Source: Nostoc sp. ATCC 43529 (GTDB lineage Bacteria; Cyanobacteriota; Cyanobacteriia; Cyanobacteriales; Nostocaceae). Taken from it: a stretch of DNA of 64,000 nucleotides. Numbering within the stretch: position 1 is the first letter of the stretch; each line of letters starts with the position of its first letter. Positions 34,815 through 44,147 of the stretch are shown here, piece by piece. The stretch lies in NCBI GenBank assembly GCA_003326205.1, contig LWTK01000037.1, positions 1 through 64,000 of the forward strand. The letters run 5' to 3'. Under the pieces are notes generated by a model that saw only the letters and a program-made list of their open reading frames with translations, did not search any database and had not been told where the DNA came from. A program made the position numbers and the translations under genes.

Positions 34815-35035
34815 TATCGTAACCGCAGAAAAAGTTGTGGATTACATTGCAATTTGATTGCTGGACTTCTCAAGTATGAACTTGCTCTGTTTTCTTGATT
34901 TGAAATTTAAGTATAATTTTATACAATTATAATTGAAATTCATTGAAAGTACAAAACAAATTTACAGCTTCAATATATACATAGTGTTAGCATTTTTTTA
35001 AGTACATCTAACATAGTGGACTACCCCAAGCCAAA

Positions 35036-35593
35036 ATGAGCAAAAACATCTTTACTGTCTTAACATCAAGCATAGTAGCCGTAACTGCGATCGCCGTTTC
35101 ACCTCTCAAATCACAAGCACTAACCTTTGATTTTAAATTTGATAATACGCCTGATGCCACTGTAACTTCTCCCTTCGTAGGAACAGGAACGTTTAGCTTT
35201 GACGGAGACCCTGGAGATGGAACATTTGCACTTACGTCTTTACCAAACTTTAACTTTTCCTTTAATGTTAATGGAAATAGCTTTACCAACACTGCTCTTG
35301 TAACGCCACTGGCTAATATTCTTGCAAGAATCGAAACTATTGGTAGCGATCGTTTCATCAACTTCGGTGGTTCAGGTGGTGGTCCCTTCGGAGGCTCTAT
35401 CGATTTTATAAATGCTGGTCCTTTAAGTTTCCAACCCAATTTCGGATCGCTTTATTTTTCAGCAGCTGGCTTTGGAACTTATCAGGGAATAGCACAGGCA
35501 GATGTTACGCCTGTTCCTGAACCAGGTAGCATCTTAGGTTTATTAGGTTTATCCTTGGGAGCGTTGGTTGCTAAGAATAAAAAACAAGCTTAA
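35036..35593 (+). CDS. PEP-CTERM sorting domain protein
   Basis: The 185-residue secreted protein has a signal peptide (~1-30), a beta-rich repeat-like middle and a C-terminal PEP-CTERM tag: VPEPGSILGLLGLSLGALVA and a basic KNKKQA end. The tag sends such proteins to an exosortase/EpsH-type sorting and surface-glycan route. No sorting enzyme is in the window. The stop codon TAA is also the left target duplication of the MITE at 35594, so the reading frame ends exactly where that element begins. Confidence 0.87.
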   Translation: MSKNIFTVLTSSIVAVTAIAVSPLKSQALTFDFKFDNTPDATVTSPFVGTGTFSFDGDPGDGTFALTSLPNFNFSFNVNGNSFTNTALVTPLANILARIETIGSDRFINFGGSGGGPFGGSIDFINAGPLSFQPNFGSLYFSAAGFGTYQGIAQADVTPVPEPGSILGLLGLSLGALVAKNKKQA

Positions 35594-35712
35594 GAGAATG
35601 TTTGAAAAGTATTATTGCTAACATAAAAATCTTAGAAACCTAACCCCCAGCCCTCATCCCCTACAAGGGAATGGGGGTTTTTAGTAGAGTTTGGCACTTT
35701 CCAAACAACCTC
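35594..35712. mobile_element. 119-bp MITE with GAGGTTGTTT ends, TAA duplication
   Basis: Its ends GAGAATGTTTGAAAAGT and (inverted) GAGGTTGTTTGGAAAGT are the same family as the MITE at 26765-26986. TAA stands at 35591-35593 (stop codon of the PEP-CTERM gene) and at 35713-35715. The interior is AACCCCCAG...GGGGGTTT, a palindrome. A second MITE starts four bases after it. Confidence 0.82.
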
Positions 35713-35716
35713 TAAT

Positions 35717-35891
35717 CTCGACTTTATCCAAAATTAAGAACTTGACTTTCCTTATCCGGCAAAAATCTTGGTTTTTTGGCAAATACTTTTTCCATGCCAA
35801 TGATTTGCACTCAAGTAGAAAAACTAAAACTACCGTCCCGTGATGGTTTCAGGGTCGGGTTTTGGGCTTCGTAAAAATGGATAAAGTCGAG
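35717..35891. mobile_element. 175-bp MITE with CTCGACTTTATCCA ends, CTAAT duplication
   Basis: The 14-bp ends CTCGACTTTATCCA are perfect inverted repeats. CTAAT stands at 35712-35716 and 35892-35896, a 5-bp target duplication. The left duplication includes the last base of the previous MITE plus its TAA, so this element appears to have inserted at the edge of an older one. No coding content. Confidence 0.82.
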
Positions 35892-36005
35892 CTAATATGA
35901 TGTCCGCCTAATTAACCATAATAAAAACTTATTCATTATTCAAGCTCATACCTAAAGGTAGGGGCTTGAATTACGAATTACGAATTATTTTGACGGCTTC
36001 TTTCC

Positions 36006-37142
36006 CTACTCTTCGCTTTCTTGATACAACTGTTGCAAGTCCTGTAACTGAGTCTTTCGGGAAACACGACGATACTTTTTAGTTTCCAGTTTGGGTTCGT
36101 ATTGACTCTGCCCTTTACTTTTAGTTTTTAACTTGAGAGTAGATTCAGGATCGGCTTGTTGGTGAAGTTGTGTTTGACGAGCGATCGCTGCATCCAAAAA
36201 TTCCAAATAATGTTCGTATCGTTCCCAGTCTCCCCGCACAGCACACTCAGGCTCATCTCGGTGCAAACAATCGCTAAATCGACAGCTAGCAACTGCTAAC
36301 TTCTCTCTTGCTTCTGGGAAATAATGTACTAATTCTTCTGGGCTACAATCCATGTCCGGCTGATTAAAACCCGGAGTATCTGCTAATAAACCACCACTGG
36401 GCAATTCAAATAATTCTACATGGCGGGTAGTATGACGACCACGAGCTAATTTGCCAGAAACCTCCCCCACTCGCAGGTTAGCGTTGGGAATTAGCCAATT
36501 AATCAGGCTAGATTTGCCCACGCCGGAAGGCCCAGCAATTACAGTAATTTTATTGCTGAGATAGCTGGCTGCTTGGTCTATATTTATGCCATTTTGGACG
36601 CTGATAAATAACGGTTGATAACCCCAACTGAGCAGGCGATCGCTAATTTGCTGTTGTTCTTCTTGTGAAATTAAATCGCTTTTATTCAAGCATAAAAGCA
36701 CATCCAAGCCTGTAGACTCAGCCTTAATCAAAAACCTGCTCAATTGATAAGGTTCCAAAGGCGGATCGGCGACGGCAAATACTAATAAAATTTGGTTGAC
36801 ATTGGCGATCGCTGGACGATCTAATTCACTTTCGCGGGGTAAAACCTCAGCAATTGCTCCCCGTCCTCCAGCCCAATCTGGCTCCTCTACAACAACGCGA
36901 TCGCCCACCATCACCTGTTGTCCGATTTTTTTCAGCCGCGTTCTGCGAGTACAAAGTAGCATGGGGGGCAGAGGGGCAGAGGGGCAGAGGGGCAAGGGGG
37001 TATTTAACTCTAATTTCTCCTCTGCTCCCCTGCTCCTCTGCTCCCCATCTTCTCGATTCAGCTGTACCCGATAAAAATTAGCCTGCACGGCTAGCACAGT
37101 GCCCAGTAACTGTCCAGTCGCGGCACAACTTTCCGCTGTCAT
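36006..37142 (-). CDS. rsgA: Ribosome small-subunit biogenesis GTPase RsgA
   Basis: RsgA is a circularly permuted GTPase that checks the decoding centre of the 30S subunit in its last maturation steps. Seen are an N-terminal OB domain (~10-90), G4 LNKSD (~162-166), G1 GPSGVGKSS (~209-217), G3 DTPGF (~256-260) and the C-terminal zinc site CRFSDCLHRDEPECAV (~287-302), then a long basic tail (~345-378). Residues ~35-61 (ending PLPPMLLC) come from a GGGGCAGA-type repeat and are extra in the OB domain. It overlaps the TusA-like gene by 4 bases (ATGA), so translation is probably coupled. Confidence 0.94.
   Translation of the reverse strand: MTAESCAATGQLLGTVLAVQANFYRVQLNREDGEQRSRGAEEKLELNTPLPLCPSAPLPPMLLCTRRTRLKKIGQQVMVGDRVVVEEPDWAGGRGAIAEVLPRESELDRPAIANVNQILLVFAVADPPLEPYQLSRFLIKAESTGLDVLLCLNKSDLISQEEQQQISDRLLSWGYQPLFISVQNGINIDQAASYLSNKITVIAGPSGVGKSSLINWLIPNANLRVGEVSGKLARGRHTTRHVELFELPSGGLLADTPGFNQPDMDCSPEELVHYFPEAREKLAVASCRFSDCLHRDEPECAVRGDWERYEHYLEFLDAAIARQTQLHQQADPESTLKLKTKSKGQSQYEPKLETKKYRRVSRKTQLQDLQQLYQESEE
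36960..37052. repeat. GGGGCAGA octamer repeats inside rsgA
   Basis: At 36963-36994 the unit GGGGCAGA repeats three times and degenerates; at about 37021-37048 the complementary CCTCTGCTCCCCTGCTCC is found. Together they form an inverted pair and encode the low-complexity insertion of RsgA while keeping the frame open. Confidence 0.8.
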
Positions 37143-37396
37143 TGGTTATTAACTGGACGACGCACTAACAGGGAAAAATAACTACTACAATCTGTAATTT
37201 TTTCCACCTGATAACCTGCCATTGTTAAACTATCGGGAACCTGCTCAATCGGTTCTCCTGGGTCTAGCCATACTTCCAGCAAACCCCCCAATGGCATTTT
37301 CTCTAAACGTAGTTTTGTCCGCACGAAATTAATTGGACACGGGGTGCCGCGTAAATCAAGTTGAGCATCAGGAGTTGAAATAGAAGATGACTTCAT
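37139..37396 (-). CDS. TusA-like sulfurtransferase-fold protein
   Basis: The 85-residue protein has the SirA/TusA fold motif LDLRGTPCPINFVRTKLRLE (~12-31), with the conserved Cys-Pro pair used for sulfur transfer. The C-terminus ends SSYFSLLVRRPVNNQ. The start is either the ATG at 37396 (TGATG overlap with dnaJ) or a GTG three bases earlier. It is placed between dnaJ and rsgA, overlapping both, and must be translated from one mRNA. Its sulfur acceptor is unknown. Confidence 0.87.
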   Translation of the reverse strand: MKSSSISTPDAQLDLRGTPCPINFVRTKLRLEKMPLGGLLEVWLDPGEPIEQVPDSLTMAGYQVEKITDCSSYFSLLVRRPVNNQ

Positions 37397-38529
37397 CACT
37401 TAAACAGATTTCCCAAGAATCCTTCTAAACCGCCTTTGCCAGTACGATCTCCTTTAATTTTAGCCAGCTTCTCCAGCAATTCCCTCTCCTCTGGGGTTAC
37501 CTTGTTAGGAATATCAATTAATACTGTCAGCATATGATCGCCCCGACTTACGGGATTTCCTAATCTTGGTACACCACGATTTTCCAATTTCATCACTGTG
37601 TTTGGCTGGGTTCCCGCAGGAATGATTAGTTCCACTGGCCCGTCTACCGTATCGACCTCTAAGCGACAACCTAAAATTGCTTGCAAGTAGCTAACTTTTA
37701 TTTCCGAGAGAATATTGATGCCATCTCGTTGGAATTCCTCGTCTTCATTCACAAACAAGTAAACATACAAATCCCCAGGTGGGCCACCACGTTGACCTGA
37801 ATCACCTTCATTAGAAATCCGCAAGCGTGTGCCATTATCCACCCCAGCGGGAATGGTGATTTTGAGTTTCTTCGTTACTTGATTTGCGCCCTTCCCATCA
37901 CAAGCATCACACTTATCTTCAATTACCATCCCTGTTCCATTACAAGTGGGACAAGTCGAGACTTGAGTGAAACTACCGAAGGGCGTTCTAGTGACGCGAC
38001 GGACTTGACCCGATCCGCTACAAGTTGAACAAGTACGCGGACGCGTTCCTGGTTTTGCACCAGAACCGCTACAAACTTCACAATTTTCTAAATGGGAAAT
38101 GCGGATTTCTTTTTCACCGCCAAATACTGCTTCCCGAAAATCTAACTTCAGGTCTAGCCGCAGGTCATCACCTCGTGCAGGGCCGCTGCGGCGTCTTTGT
38201 TGTTGCGCTGGGCCACCCATACCCCCAGCAAATCCACTAAAAATGCTTTCAAAGATGTCGGCGAAGCCACCCATATCGCCAATATCTTGAAAGCCTGCAC
38301 CAGCTCCACTTGACACACCCTCTGGGCCAAAGCGATCGTAACGAGCGCGAATTTCTGGTTCAGAGAGTACCTCATAAGCGCGGTTAATTTCTTTAAAGCG
38401 TTCCTCCGCCCCGGCTTCTTTGTTCACGTCTGGGTGATACTTCCGGGCTAAACGGCGGTAAGCTTGTTTGATTTCTTCTTTGTCGGCGTCACGAGAGACA
38501 CCCAGGATTTCATAATAGTCGCGGGCCAT
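37396..38529 (-). CDS. dnaJ: Chaperone DnaJ
   Basis: DnaJ stimulates the ATPase of DnaK and delivers unfolded clients. The J domain is at 1-70 (HPD at ~33-35, [17 protein letters not shown]), then a Gly-rich linker (~75-120), four CxxCxGxG zinc repeats ([32 protein letters not shown]; ~150-215) and the C-terminal client domain. The length of 377 aa is normal, so this is a full type I DnaJ. The gene ends TGATG onto the TusA-like gene. Confidence 0.96.
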   Translation of the reverse strand: MARDYYEILGVSRDADKEEIKQAYRRLARKYHPDVNKEAGAEERFKEINRAYEVLSEPEIRARYDRFGPEGVSSGAGAGFQDIGDMGGFADIFESIFSGFAGGMGGPAQQQRRRSGPARGDDLRLDLKLDFREAVFGGEKEIRISHLENCEVCSGSGAKPGTRPRTCSTCSGSGQVRRVTRTPFGSFTQVSTCPTCNGTGMVIEDKCDACDGKGANQVTKKLKITIPAGVDNGTRLRISNEGDSGQRGGPPGDLYVYLFVNEDEEFQRDGINILSEIKVSYLQAILGCRLEVDTVDGPVELIIPAGTQPNTVMKLENRGVPRLGNPVSRGDHMLTVLIDIPNKVTPEERELLEKLAKIKGDRTGKGGLEGFLGNLFK

Positions 38530-39177
38530 ATAGCAAAGGTAAAAGTTAGAAGGAACAAAGCAGGAGGCAGTAGAACATTACGGTTACTTGCTACCCTACA
38601 AAAGTTTTGCCTACAAAGCGTCTTTAGGAGGGCGGCTTGCCGGAGGACAGGCAGAAGATAAAATTAATTTTTGTTAATAATTGATTTTACCCTTTCCCTT
38701 TTACAAAAATCACCGACAAATCTTGAGCAACAGGCCTTTCCTCGTGGGAGACGACAAAAATTACAGAAATAGTTGCAAACAGAGAAAACCCCTGCTCAAA
38801 CTTCTGACTGCCGAGTTTGCTGTCTCTTTTACAATTGTGCTACGTAGGAGAGGAAAACCCCGCCCATCAACCAGAGGGGCTAACCGCACCATCAGGTGTG
38901 GAAAACCACCCATATGCTTTGGATCGCATCTCAACTAGCACACCGTTTAGCCCACAGTAATTTGCTTCTACAATCTAGCAAACTGCTGGGATTTTGTGAA
39001 ACTTCGCTAAATTTAGCATCAATATATTCAGATATATTAAAGTGTTTTAATAAAAATCTCAAAATTAGGGAGTGGGCATTGGGCATTGGGGAGATGGGGG
39101 AGAGGGGAAAATTCCTAACTCCTAACTCATAACTCATAACTCCCAATGCCCCATGCCCCATACCCAATGCCCAACCT
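38530..39177. other. dnaJ-dnaK spacer with a GC-rich, hairpin-rich core
   Basis: At 38790-38815 (arms CAAACT and AGTTTG), 38862-38880 (GCCC and GGGC) and 38886-38903 (CCGCACC and GGTGTGG) three hairpins follow each other in a region richer in GC than its surroundings; this could be a small RNA or mRNA leader/trailer. At 39069-39172 are heptamers GGGCATT and CCCAATG, an inverted STRR pair. Open frames here have no support. Confidence 0.5.
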
Positions 39178-41136
39178 TTAATCTATCGCTTCATAATCAG
39201 CTTGTGCGGTACTTTCTTCGTCAAAATCAAAGTTGAATTGGGGTATGAGTGTGCCGTTCATAGCTGAGTCTATTTCTGGGGTAAATGCACTAGTTGAAGG
39301 TTCGCCAATTTCGTCGCTTTGGCTGTTAGCTCGGTTGTAGACATCGGCACCAATGGCAAACAAGGTTTGTTGGAAATCGTCTAAGCGCTGTCTAAATTCC
39401 GCTGTGGAGATGGTGGAGTCAATCATTGCAGCTTGGAGTTGTCCGACTTTTTCACTAGCCAAGGTTTTCATCTGCTCGCCGATAAAGTTTCCGTTATCCT
39501 TGATGGTGGATTCGTAACTGAACAACAGGTTATCTGCTTGGTTTTTGAGTTCAACCAGTTCTTTACGTCTCCTGTCTTCTTCGGCAAACAATTCCGCCTC
39601 TTGGCGCATCCGTTCGACTTCGTTATTACTTAAACCACCTGTATTGGTAATCCTGATACTTTGTTCTCTACCTGTGCCTTTGTCTTGCGCTCCAACCTTG
39701 AGAATGCCGTTGACATCAATTTCAAAAGATACTTCAATTTGCGGTACACCACGGGGTGATGGGGGAATTCCTGCTAAGAGAAACTTACCGAGACTTTTAT
39801 TATCTCGTGCCATTGCCCGTTCACCTTGGAGGACGTGAATTTCCACCGAGGTTTGTCCATCAACTGCGGTGGAAAATATTTGTGACTTGCTAGTGGGAAT
39901 TGTGGTGTTGCGTTCAATAATTTTGGTGAATACTTCACCCAAGGTTTCAATCCCTAAAGACAAGGGAGTGACATCCAATAGTAAGAGATTATCGACTTCA
40001 CCACCCAATACCCCTGCTTGGATAGCAGCTCCTAGTGCTACAGCTTCGTCAGGGTTGATAGAGCGATCGGGAGCTTTGCCATTGAAAAATTTGATCAGTG
40101 CATTTTGAACTGCGGGAATGCGGGTAGAACCACCTACCAAAATAATCCGATCTATGTTTTGTGGTTTGAGAGCTGCGTCTTTAAGGGCTTGGATCATCGG
40201 TTCGATGGTAGCTTCGATTAATTGCCCTGAAAGTTCTTCAAATTTAGACCGGCTCAGTTCCATCTCCAGATGCTTGGGGCCAGTCTCATCAGCGGTGATA
40301 AAAGGCAAATTTATGGAGGTGTTGACCATACTGGAGAGTTCAATTTTTGCCTTTTCCGCTGCCTCCCGTAGGCGTTGGAGTGCCATCTTATCTGGGGAAA
40401 GGTCGATTTTTTCCTGTTGCTGGAAGCGTTCGATCATCCAACGCACGATCGCATTATCAAAGTCGTCTCCACCCAAATGGTTGTTACCACAAGTTGCCTT
40501 AACTTCAAAAACACCATCCCCAAGTTGCAGAATCGACACGTCGAAAGTGCCTCCTCCCAAGTCAAAGACTAAAATTAACTGCTCTTGCTCTTGTTTATCT
40601 AATCCGAAAGCTAAAGCCGCGGCCGTTGGTTCATTGATAATTCGCAGGACTTCCAATCCAGCAATAGTACCGGCATCTTTAGTTGCTTGTCTTTGGGCAT
40701 CTGTAAAATATGCTGGTACGGTAATCACTGCTTGAGTGACAGTTTCACCTAAGAAGTTTTCCGCATCCTGCTTGAGCTTTTGCAGGATCATGGCAGATAT
40801 TTCTTGTGGTGTAAAATTTTTTGAGCGAATTTGCACATCAACGGTATCATCTCGACCTTTGACACAGTTGTAGGGTACGCGATCGCGTTCTACTTCAGTA
40901 TCTTCCCAACGCCGCCCGATGAATCTTTTAATACTGTAAATTGTGTTTTCGGCATTGGTTACGGCTTGGCGCTTTGCCAGTTGACCGACCAAGCGATCGC
41001 CACTCTTGCCAAATCCCACAATACTTGGAGTAGTTCGTCCCCCCTCAGAATTGGAGATCACAAGTGGTTGACCGCCCTCCAAAACTGCGACGCAACTGTT
41101 AGTAGTGCCTAAATCGATCCCAATAACTTTTCCCAT
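39178..41136 (-). CDS. dnaK: Chaperone DnaK (Hsp70)
   Basis: Hsp70 chaperone with an ATPase domain (~1-380: [13 protein letters not shown] ~5-17, [14 protein letters not shown] ~190, [11 protein letters not shown] ~332), the linker [10 protein letters not shown] (~385-394) and the substrate-binding domain with helical lid. The 652-residue length is normal. The C-terminus ends DYEAID rather than the EEVD of cytosolic eukaryotic forms, as usual in bacteria. The gene is between grpE and dnaJ on the same strand; in cyanobacteria this locus is typically the heat-inducible dnaK2. The numbering of paralogs is inferred. Confidence 0.96.
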   Translation of the reverse strand: MGKVIGIDLGTTNSCVAVLEGGQPLVISNSEGGRTTPSIVGFGKSGDRLVGQLAKRQAVTNAENTIYSIKRFIGRRWEDTEVERDRVPYNCVKGRDDTVDVQIRSKNFTPQEISAMILQKLKQDAENFLGETVTQAVITVPAYFTDAQRQATKDAGTIAGLEVLRIINEPTAAALAFGLDKQEQEQLILVFDLGGGTFDVSILQLGDGVFEVKATCGNNHLGGDDFDNAIVRWMIERFQQQEKIDLSPDKMALQRLREAAEKAKIELSSMVNTSINLPFITADETGPKHLEMELSRSKFEELSGQLIEATIEPMIQALKDAALKPQNIDRIILVGGSTRIPAVQNALIKFFNGKAPDRSINPDEAVALGAAIQAGVLGGEVDNLLLLDVTPLSLGIETLGEVFTKIIERNTTIPTSKSQIFSTAVDGQTSVEIHVLQGERAMARDNKSLGKFLLAGIPPSPRGVPQIEVSFEIDVNGILKVGAQDKGTGREQSIRITNTGGLSNNEVERMRQEAELFAEEDRRRKELVELKNQADNLLFSYESTIKDNGNFIGEQMKTLASEKVGQLQAAMIDSTISTAEFRQRLDDFQQTLFAIGADVYNRANSQSDEIGEPSTSAFTPEIDSAMNGTLIPQFNFDFDEESTAQADYEAID

Positions 41137-41472
41137 ATTTGCCAGTATTTTTACTGAGTTTTTATGCTGTAATTATGATGTCGCGGATTAATTTTTGTTA
41201 CTCCGAACCAAGGCTAGCTCAAAACTTCAGCATCTAGAAATGGGGGTAAGGAAAAAAGACGCGGGGATGAGGGGACGCGGGGACGCGGGGACGCAAAGAC
41301 ACGGAGAGTTCATTAAGAGCCACCGCGTCTCCCACTCTCTGCATCTTCTTTCCCCGCGTCCCCGCGTCTCCCACTCTCCGCGTCTTCCTCATCTCATTTT
41401 CCAATACTCAGTAATGATGCTCGCCTCTGCTAGAACCAGGCACTTTTGGTCAGCGAGGCGAGCGGTTACAGT
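41137..41472. repeat. grpE-dnaK spacer with GGGGACGC repeats
   Basis: The unit GGGGACGC repeats three times at about 41267-41292, and the complementary GCGTCCCC pattern occurs at about 41354-41370, so the spacer can fold on itself. The region is 336 bases and would contain the dnaK promoter. I do not see a CIRCE element. Confidence 0.65.
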
Positions 41473-42222
41473 TTAACTGAAGGCTTGACTCGACTGATCG
41501 TCTGGTGCGGCAGGTGTATCTTCCTTGGGAGCAGCTACTTTGACCATTGCATGGCGCAGCACGCGATCGCCCAAGTAATATCCGCGCACTAACTCTTCTA
41601 ACACTGTTCCTTCAGGATGTTCATCCGTAGGTTCCCGCATTACTGCTTCGTGCAGGTTGGGATCGAATTCTTGACCTTCGGGACGCATTGGTGAAACACC
41701 TAAGCGTTTCAGGGTATCTACTAATTGTTTATAAACACCTTGGTAACTTTTATGGATGGTCATTTCGCCATCGGATTGCGGTTTGAGGTGCGATCGCGCC
41801 CGCTCAAAATTATCGACCACTGGCAGCAACTCCAGAATCGTGTTCCGCCTCATTTGCGCCTCTAGTTCTTCTTTTTCTTTACTAGTGCGTTTGCGGTAAT
41901 TCTCAAAATCAGCGGCAATCCGCATATATTGAGTGCTACGTTCTTCTACTTGTGCTTTGAGAGACTCGATTTGTTGAGTCAGTTCTGCCAAAGCTGCTGT
42001 TTGTAGTTCAGCTTTTTCACTGGCAGCGACGCCATTTTCTTGACCAAAAGTAGCCGTATCCACCGTTACATTGGTTTGGGCTGCCACTTGCTCATTAACT
42101 TCGCTGCCAGATTCATTGGAATTGATTGGGGCTGGGGAGTCGCTTTTCATTGCTTGCTTTACCTCTGTTGGTTCACCCAATTGCTGGCTTGTATTGTTTA
42201 TCTGTTTATTTTCATCCATCAT
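41473..42222 (-). CDS. grpE: Nucleotide exchange factor GrpE
   Basis: GrpE removes ADP from DnaK. The 249-residue protein has a disordered acidic N-terminus (~1-75), a long coiled coil (~78-135, [20 protein letters not shown]), the conserved [16 protein letters not shown] (~107) and a C-terminal beta domain with the signature [20 protein letters not shown] (~175-194). It heads the grpE-dnaK-dnaJ block. The ATG at 42222 or the next codon may be the start (MMDEN). A TnpB gene lies upstream, so the original promoter context may be altered. Confidence 0.95.
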   Translation of the reverse strand: MMDENKQINNTSQQLGEPTEVKQAMKSDSPAPINSNESGSEVNEQVAAQTNVTVDTATFGQENGVAASEKAELQTAALAELTQQIESLKAQVEERSTQYMRIAADFENYRKRTSKEKEELEAQMRRNTILELLPVVDNFERARSHLKPQSDGEMTIHKSYQGVYKQLVDTLKRLGVSPMRPEGQEFDPNLHEAVMREPTDEHPEGTVLEELVRGYYLGDRVLRHAMVKVAAPKEDTPAAPDDQSSQAFS

Positions 42223-42355
42223 TGTCTAATGATTCCAGATGCTTTTTATGGCACTACATCCCCATAGTTTGCAACTGTCGTCATTGACGACTTGCAACTG
42301 AGGCTGATTTTATTGCCAACAAGTTCTTGGAGTTATGTCACCGTCATCTTATTGT

Positions 42356-42425
42356 GACAAATGGTGAACACGCTAGTTGAAACACTCCTAGTGCGGTAAC
42401 CCGAACGATTGACACTCCTGAGCCG
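42356..42425 (-). ncRNA. Candidate right-end guide RNA (reRNA/omegaRNA) of TnpB
   Basis: Immediately after the TnpB stop, on the minus strand, is CGGCTCAGGAGTGTCAATCG, then a GGTTACCG and CACTAGGAGTG hairpin-capable part, ending TTTCAAC at 42376-42382. In IS200/IS605-type elements the guide RNA scaffold overlaps the 3' part of tnpB and ends at such a site; 42356-42375 would then be the guide. The boundary is inferred from the family, not shown. Confidence 0.4.
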
Positions 42426-43637
42426 TTATGCTGAGGATTCTTGCTTCACAGGGATTCCGACGAATTTACCCTCAGCAAGCATCTTGACCGTGTGCCCCAC
42501 GGCTGCAAGTCCCCTTTGGAGAACTACTTGTGCAGCGGCGACATCCCTATGGGTTGTATAGCCGCAATTTGAGCAATTATGAATACGCTCTGATAAATCT
42601 TTTTTGCCCGTCACGCTTTGGCAGTTTGGGCAGATTTGGCTTGTTTTACGGCCATCTACTTTTTGAAAATAGACACTACGCTTAAAACAAATCCGATCCA
42701 AAATACTGAAAAATTGCCCAAATCCCGCATCTAGACAGTGCTTGCCCAACATTCCACGGGATAGTCCGACAAGGTTTAAGTCCTCAATAAAAACCATCCC
42801 ACTATCGTTGCAGATTTGATGAGATAGCTTTGTGTGCCAATCCTTGCGGCAGTTGGCAACGTATTCATACAGTGAAGCAACTTTCCTTTGGGCTTTACGC
42901 CAATTGTTCGAGCCTATACGTTTTCTCTTAACGCGCTGTTGCAGCAATTTAAGCTTGCGTTCGGCATCAACAAAAAACTTTGGACGCTTAACTAAAAGAC
43001 CATTAGAAGTTGCAACAAAATTAGTTAAACCTACATCAATTCCTACCGCTTCCCCGGATGGCAACCTTTCTGGTATGGATACATCCCATTGAATGGTTAA
43101 CATCACATACCATCCAGAAACTTTTTTTGCCACACGCGCTTGCTTGATGATTCCACCATCAGGAATGCTTCGTGATTGACGCACTTTTACAGCACCAATT
43201 ACAGGCAATTTTACCTGACCATTGGTTAGCGGATTTTGCCCTAATTGCGGGAAACAAAAAGACCGCATCCGTCCTGGCTTTTTAAATCTTGGGAACCCAT
43301 GATTTTGTTCCCACATACTCACAAAAGCCTTTTCAAGTCGCCTCAATGTTTGCTGTAAAGACTGAGCATTAACTCGTTTTAAATATTCATTTTCTTGACG
43401 TGCAGCAGTTAAAGATTTGCACTGGCTTGCAAATGTTGGGCGCGATGCCTCAGCAGGAATGATATAGCAGCTATGGAGGCTACAAGCGTTTACCTGACAA
43501 CTACGGGACTTATACCAGTCCTTGCGTTCAGCTAAAGCATGGTTGTAAACCCGTCTATGAGTTTCTATCCATTCTTCAAACAGTAATATTTGTTTTTGTG
43601 TTGGTTTTAACTTGAATTCGTAAGTCAGGTTAAACAC
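42426..43637 (-). CDS. tnpB: TnpB RNA-guided nuclease (IS200/IS605 type, solitary)
   Basis: The 403-residue protein has an HTH-like N-terminus (YEFKLKPTQKQILLFEEW), a RuvC-type nuclease domain with catalytic Asp in AVGIDVGLTNFVA (~196-208), Glu in FIEDLNLVG (~282-290) and Asp in THRDVAAAQ (~360), and the zinc-finger set CPNCQSV ... CSNCGYT. All acidic residues are present. No tnpA accompanies it, so it is an IS1341-type solitary copy. It lies between grpE and the pil genes. A class I or class II relative would also fit; the target motif is unknown. Confidence 0.93.
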   Translation of the reverse strand: MFNLTYEFKLKPTQKQILLFEEWIETHRRVYNHALAERKDWYKSRSCQVNACSLHSCYIIPAEASRPTFASQCKSLTAARQENEYLKRVNAQSLQQTLRRLEKAFVSMWEQNHGFPRFKKPGRMRSFCFPQLGQNPLTNGQVKLPVIGAVKVRQSRSIPDGGIIKQARVAKKVSGWYVMLTIQWDVSIPERLPSGEAVGIDVGLTNFVATSNGLLVKRPKFFVDAERKLKLLQQRVKRKRIGSNNWRKAQRKVASLYEYVANCRKDWHTKLSHQICNDSGMVFIEDLNLVGLSRGMLGKHCLDAGFGQFFSILDRICFKRSVYFQKVDGRKTSQICPNCQSVTGKKDLSERIHNCSNCGYTTHRDVAAAQVVLQRGLAAVGHTVKMLAEGKFVGIPVKQESSA

Positions 43638-44147
43638 GCTTGTTGCCTCCTGACTCTATTTTACCACAATTCTAAAAATCGCTTGCTCGGTTAGTAGAAT
43701 AAAATCGCCCGTAAGCGAGCGAGGCTCTAACCCCAGTTTTTCGCTAGCGTAACTCCGGGAGTAAGTATTTTGCAAGAGTGGCGCTGAATTTGATTCACCC
43801 CTCTTATTAATTTATGGATCGGGTTTTTAATGGGTTACTACTTAAAATTTAACGATTCACACCTAATGTGAATTAAATAGGTTGAGATTGGAAAGTGAGA
43901 ACATTAATTCCAAAACGACGACGAAGCAATAAACGTAGTGTGTGAGATGCAATTTTGGCAGCAATGTGTACACAAAAGCCATCGCAAAGAACCAATATTT
44001 TCAAGTTAATCGTCAACAGTCAACCATCAACATGAAATTCCATTCTCTTGTCTTCTTCTGGTGAGAAGTTTTTTGAGCGATGAGAATTCTGTGTCCCATG
44101 CTGGGAATACTCTAACCAGAGGTTTTCCCAAATCAATTGCTCCCTTT
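43638..44147. other. tnpB-pilB spacer: left end of the TnpB element and a transposase relic
   Basis: At 43680-43760 there are inverted repeats (CGCTTGCTCG / CGAGCG, TTTTTCGCTAGCG) that may form the left end of the TnpB element. The relic at 43873-44006 follows. A heptamer pair TCAACAGTCAACCATCAACA at 44011-44031 precedes pilB. The pilB promoter must lie in the last ~140 bases. Confidence 0.5.
43873..44006 (-). pseudogene. C-terminal fragment of a transposase
   Basis: In the minus frame 43873-44006 the sequence reads LKILVLCDGFCVHIAAKIAS, then HTLRLLLRRRFGINVLTF and a stop. The helix -IAAKIASHTLRLLLRRRFG- resembles the C-terminal helix of IS982/IS5-like transposases; the earlier domains are missing. 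It is a remnant of an insertion upstream of pilB. Confidence 0.5.

Noticed and set aside
38681..38938. An 85-codon frame between dnaJ and dnaK
   Set aside because: It is Arg-rich and crosses several hairpins; more likely an RNA or spacer than a protein.
40118..40735. A 205-codon plus-strand frame inside dnaK
   Set aside because: It is the antisense shadow of dnaK, has no independent family motif and is rich in Ser/Arg as expected from antisense codons.
41137..41472. CIRCE element before dnaK or grpE
   Set aside because: The characteristic inverted repeat TTAGCACTC-N9-GAGTGCTAA is not present in either spacer.
44061..44147. Longer N-terminus for PilB from the GTG at 44061
   Set aside because: The extra 29 residues are not typical of PilB, and the ATG at 44148 begins the familiar MTQSSPQRR region.
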